DNA of 64,000 bases, taken from contig NC_081549.1 in NCBI RefSeq assembly GCF_901000735.1, positions 2,552,942 to 2,616,941 on the forward strand, given 5' to 3'. The DNA comes from Corylus avellana (taxonomy: Eukaryota > Streptophyta > Magnoliopsida > Fagales > Betulaceae). Below the pieces are notes generated by a model. That model ran no database searches. It had not been told where the DNA came from and was given only the letters and a program-made list of their open reading frames with translations. How positions within the stretch are numbered: position 1 is the first letter of the stretch; the number at the start of each line of letters is the position of its first letter. This document shows positions 62,791 to 64,000 of the stretch, piece by piece. A program made the position numbers and the translations under genes.

Positions 62791-63027
62791 TTGAGGATAA
62801 CCACCCCATTGTTGACAAAAACAAGCTCCTCTTCTTTTCCTCCATTGAAATCCAAAGTAGAAGAAGCATTACTTGCAAGGCTATATTGCTATAATAATCT
62901 CCCGTCCCAATCCACCATCTCCATTTGCACCCTCTTGCTCTTCATCTCTCTGCTCCTCTTCACTCTCCCTACCTTGGAACTATTAAACTATTGGTTATTC
63001 CAAAAGTTTAAAGCTTATAAGAATTAG
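62791..63027 (+). CDS. Small unrecognised membrane-like frame (78 codons)
   Basis: Starts at an ATG in a moderately GC-rich island. A Ser/Lys-rich N-terminus (TKTSSSSFPPLKSKVEEAL) is followed by one hydrophobic segment (TLLLFISLLLFTLPTLELL) and a short basic tail. No family recognised. It could be a small single-pass protein, the first exon of a longer gene, or chance. Confidence 0.25.
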   Translation: MRITTPLLTKTSSSSFPPLKSKVEEALLARLYCYNNLPSQSTISICTLLLFISLLLFTLPTLELLNYWLFQKFKAYKN

Positions 63028-64000
63028 AAAATTTAATCACTTAATTATTATTTTAACATAAATCCATCGCCAATAGAATCCATCCAACCTCCCCACCAAG
63101 ATTCCTATCCCCAAAAACCTTCACTAAATTATGTTATGAGCCTGAGTAAGGGATCTCGTAACTGAACCTTGGATACATAGGGAAATAAGATGATTCTTGG
63201 ATTTCCTACCTATGAGACTATGATTGCTGATAAATAGGGATAGTTAGAGAGACCCTCAGACAATGAGAAATTCAAGGAAGGCCTAATTTTCCTTGAATTG
63301 CCATGGACCCATGGCCTTGAAAATTAGGCCCTATGCCATGAGGTGGCCGCGCGCTACCCCCACATCCGGTGGGGGTGTCTGCGCGGCCGCCCCATCCACT
63401 CCCTCATTGGTGGTTTCCCCTCCCAGATTGTCTTTTTCATTTTATTTTTTTTAAAATAATTAATTAATTTTGTAAGTCATATTTGATATAATTAAGTATG
63501 TTTGTGTTTAGTTTTTGGTTTTGATACAAGTGGACACTTGGCATAGTTTAGACCCTTAGATGCAAGGGATGGGAAGGGGATCCGGATCCGTATGATTCGC
63601 GTTAATTTTTATTGTTTATTTTGATTGACTATGTCCAAAACAAGTTATCATTAAGATGCAAAGTTGAGAAGAATGACTAGTCGGCGATCCAATAAATTGC
63701 TTCAACGACATGGAAGAGATGACGGATAGGGAGAAAATGGGTTATTGTTGATGGTGGCGTCCGACAGAAGAACATGGGTCGTGGCTTCCAACAAAGAAGA
63801 GGGCGGTGGTTTTCGACGGTCTTGGATGAGGATTACAGATTTTGTGGATGAATGAAAGATAATAAGAAAAAATTTATTGTTTTCAAATTTATTATGTTTT
63901 GTGTTTCGTGTTGATGCGTCATTCTCACATTGAATTAAATGGCACAAAATACTTAGTTTATGTCAAATCCCTTAAAAAAATTATTATTTTTTTCATATGA
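63028..64000. other. Right edge, repeat with GC-rich hairpin
   Basis: 63335-63395 can fold as a strong hairpin (ggtggccgcgcgctaccccc with gggggtgtctgcgcggccgc) and is framed by ggcctaattttc / gaaaattaggcc inverted copies, so it is probably the core of a MITE. No gene supported to the window end. Confidence 0.5.

Noticed and set aside
1..64000. CRISPR arrays, operons, phage or plasmid features
   Set aside because: None present; the window is plant nuclear DNA with spliced genes.

Overview
The window is nuclear DNA of a flowering plant, most likely a woody eudicot. Coding exons are short and separated by AT-rich introns, all recognisable proteins are plant families, and MITEs, retroelement tails, AT/GA microsatellites and three 100-N scaffold gaps (18461-18560, 50739-50838, 56020-56119) fill the rest. 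The species cannot be told from the sequence alone.

Left arm (1-16.5 kb), minus strand: a large GMC-oxidoreductase/alpha-beta-hydrolase fusion gene (509-6870) carrying an in-frame stop and two single-base frameshifts; a 200-residue uncharacterised, probably plastid-targeted protein (7991-9268); and a complete 10-exon sorting nexin 1 gene (10388-16400, 400 aa). Centre (16.5-34 kb): a senescence-regulator S40 gene on the plus strand (20283-20972), a non-LTR retroinsertion with a 17-bp target duplication (19161-19825), a GC-rich retroelement-like repeat (about 22.1-23.2 kb), a probable snoRNA gene on the minus strand with two box C/D copies and a TATA/telo-box/site II promoter (23.7-24.95 kb), and a NAC090-like transcription factor (31920-33306, minus).

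Right half: a Vps55/LEPROT endosomal membrane protein (40281-44820, minus) whose reading frame requires a one-nucleotide exon; an intronless TTG1/LWD-type WD40 protein (47136-48149, minus); and the 3' half of a mitochondrial TIM21 gene (52731-56019, minus), interrupted by a 1-kb Mutator-like element in its last intron and running into a gap. About 770 bp before gap two is repeated almost exactly after gap three, which suggests a misassembly, a haplotype duplication or a small segmental duplication. From 57 to 64 kb I find repeats and small unrecognised reading frames only.

The genes do not form a pathway. SNX1 and Vps55 both act in endosome-to-vacuole/TGN trafficking, but their proximity is probably chance. 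The most interesting points are the candidate single-nucleotide exon, the unannotated snoRNA pair, the decaying GMC/hydrolase gene, and the gap-flanking duplication.
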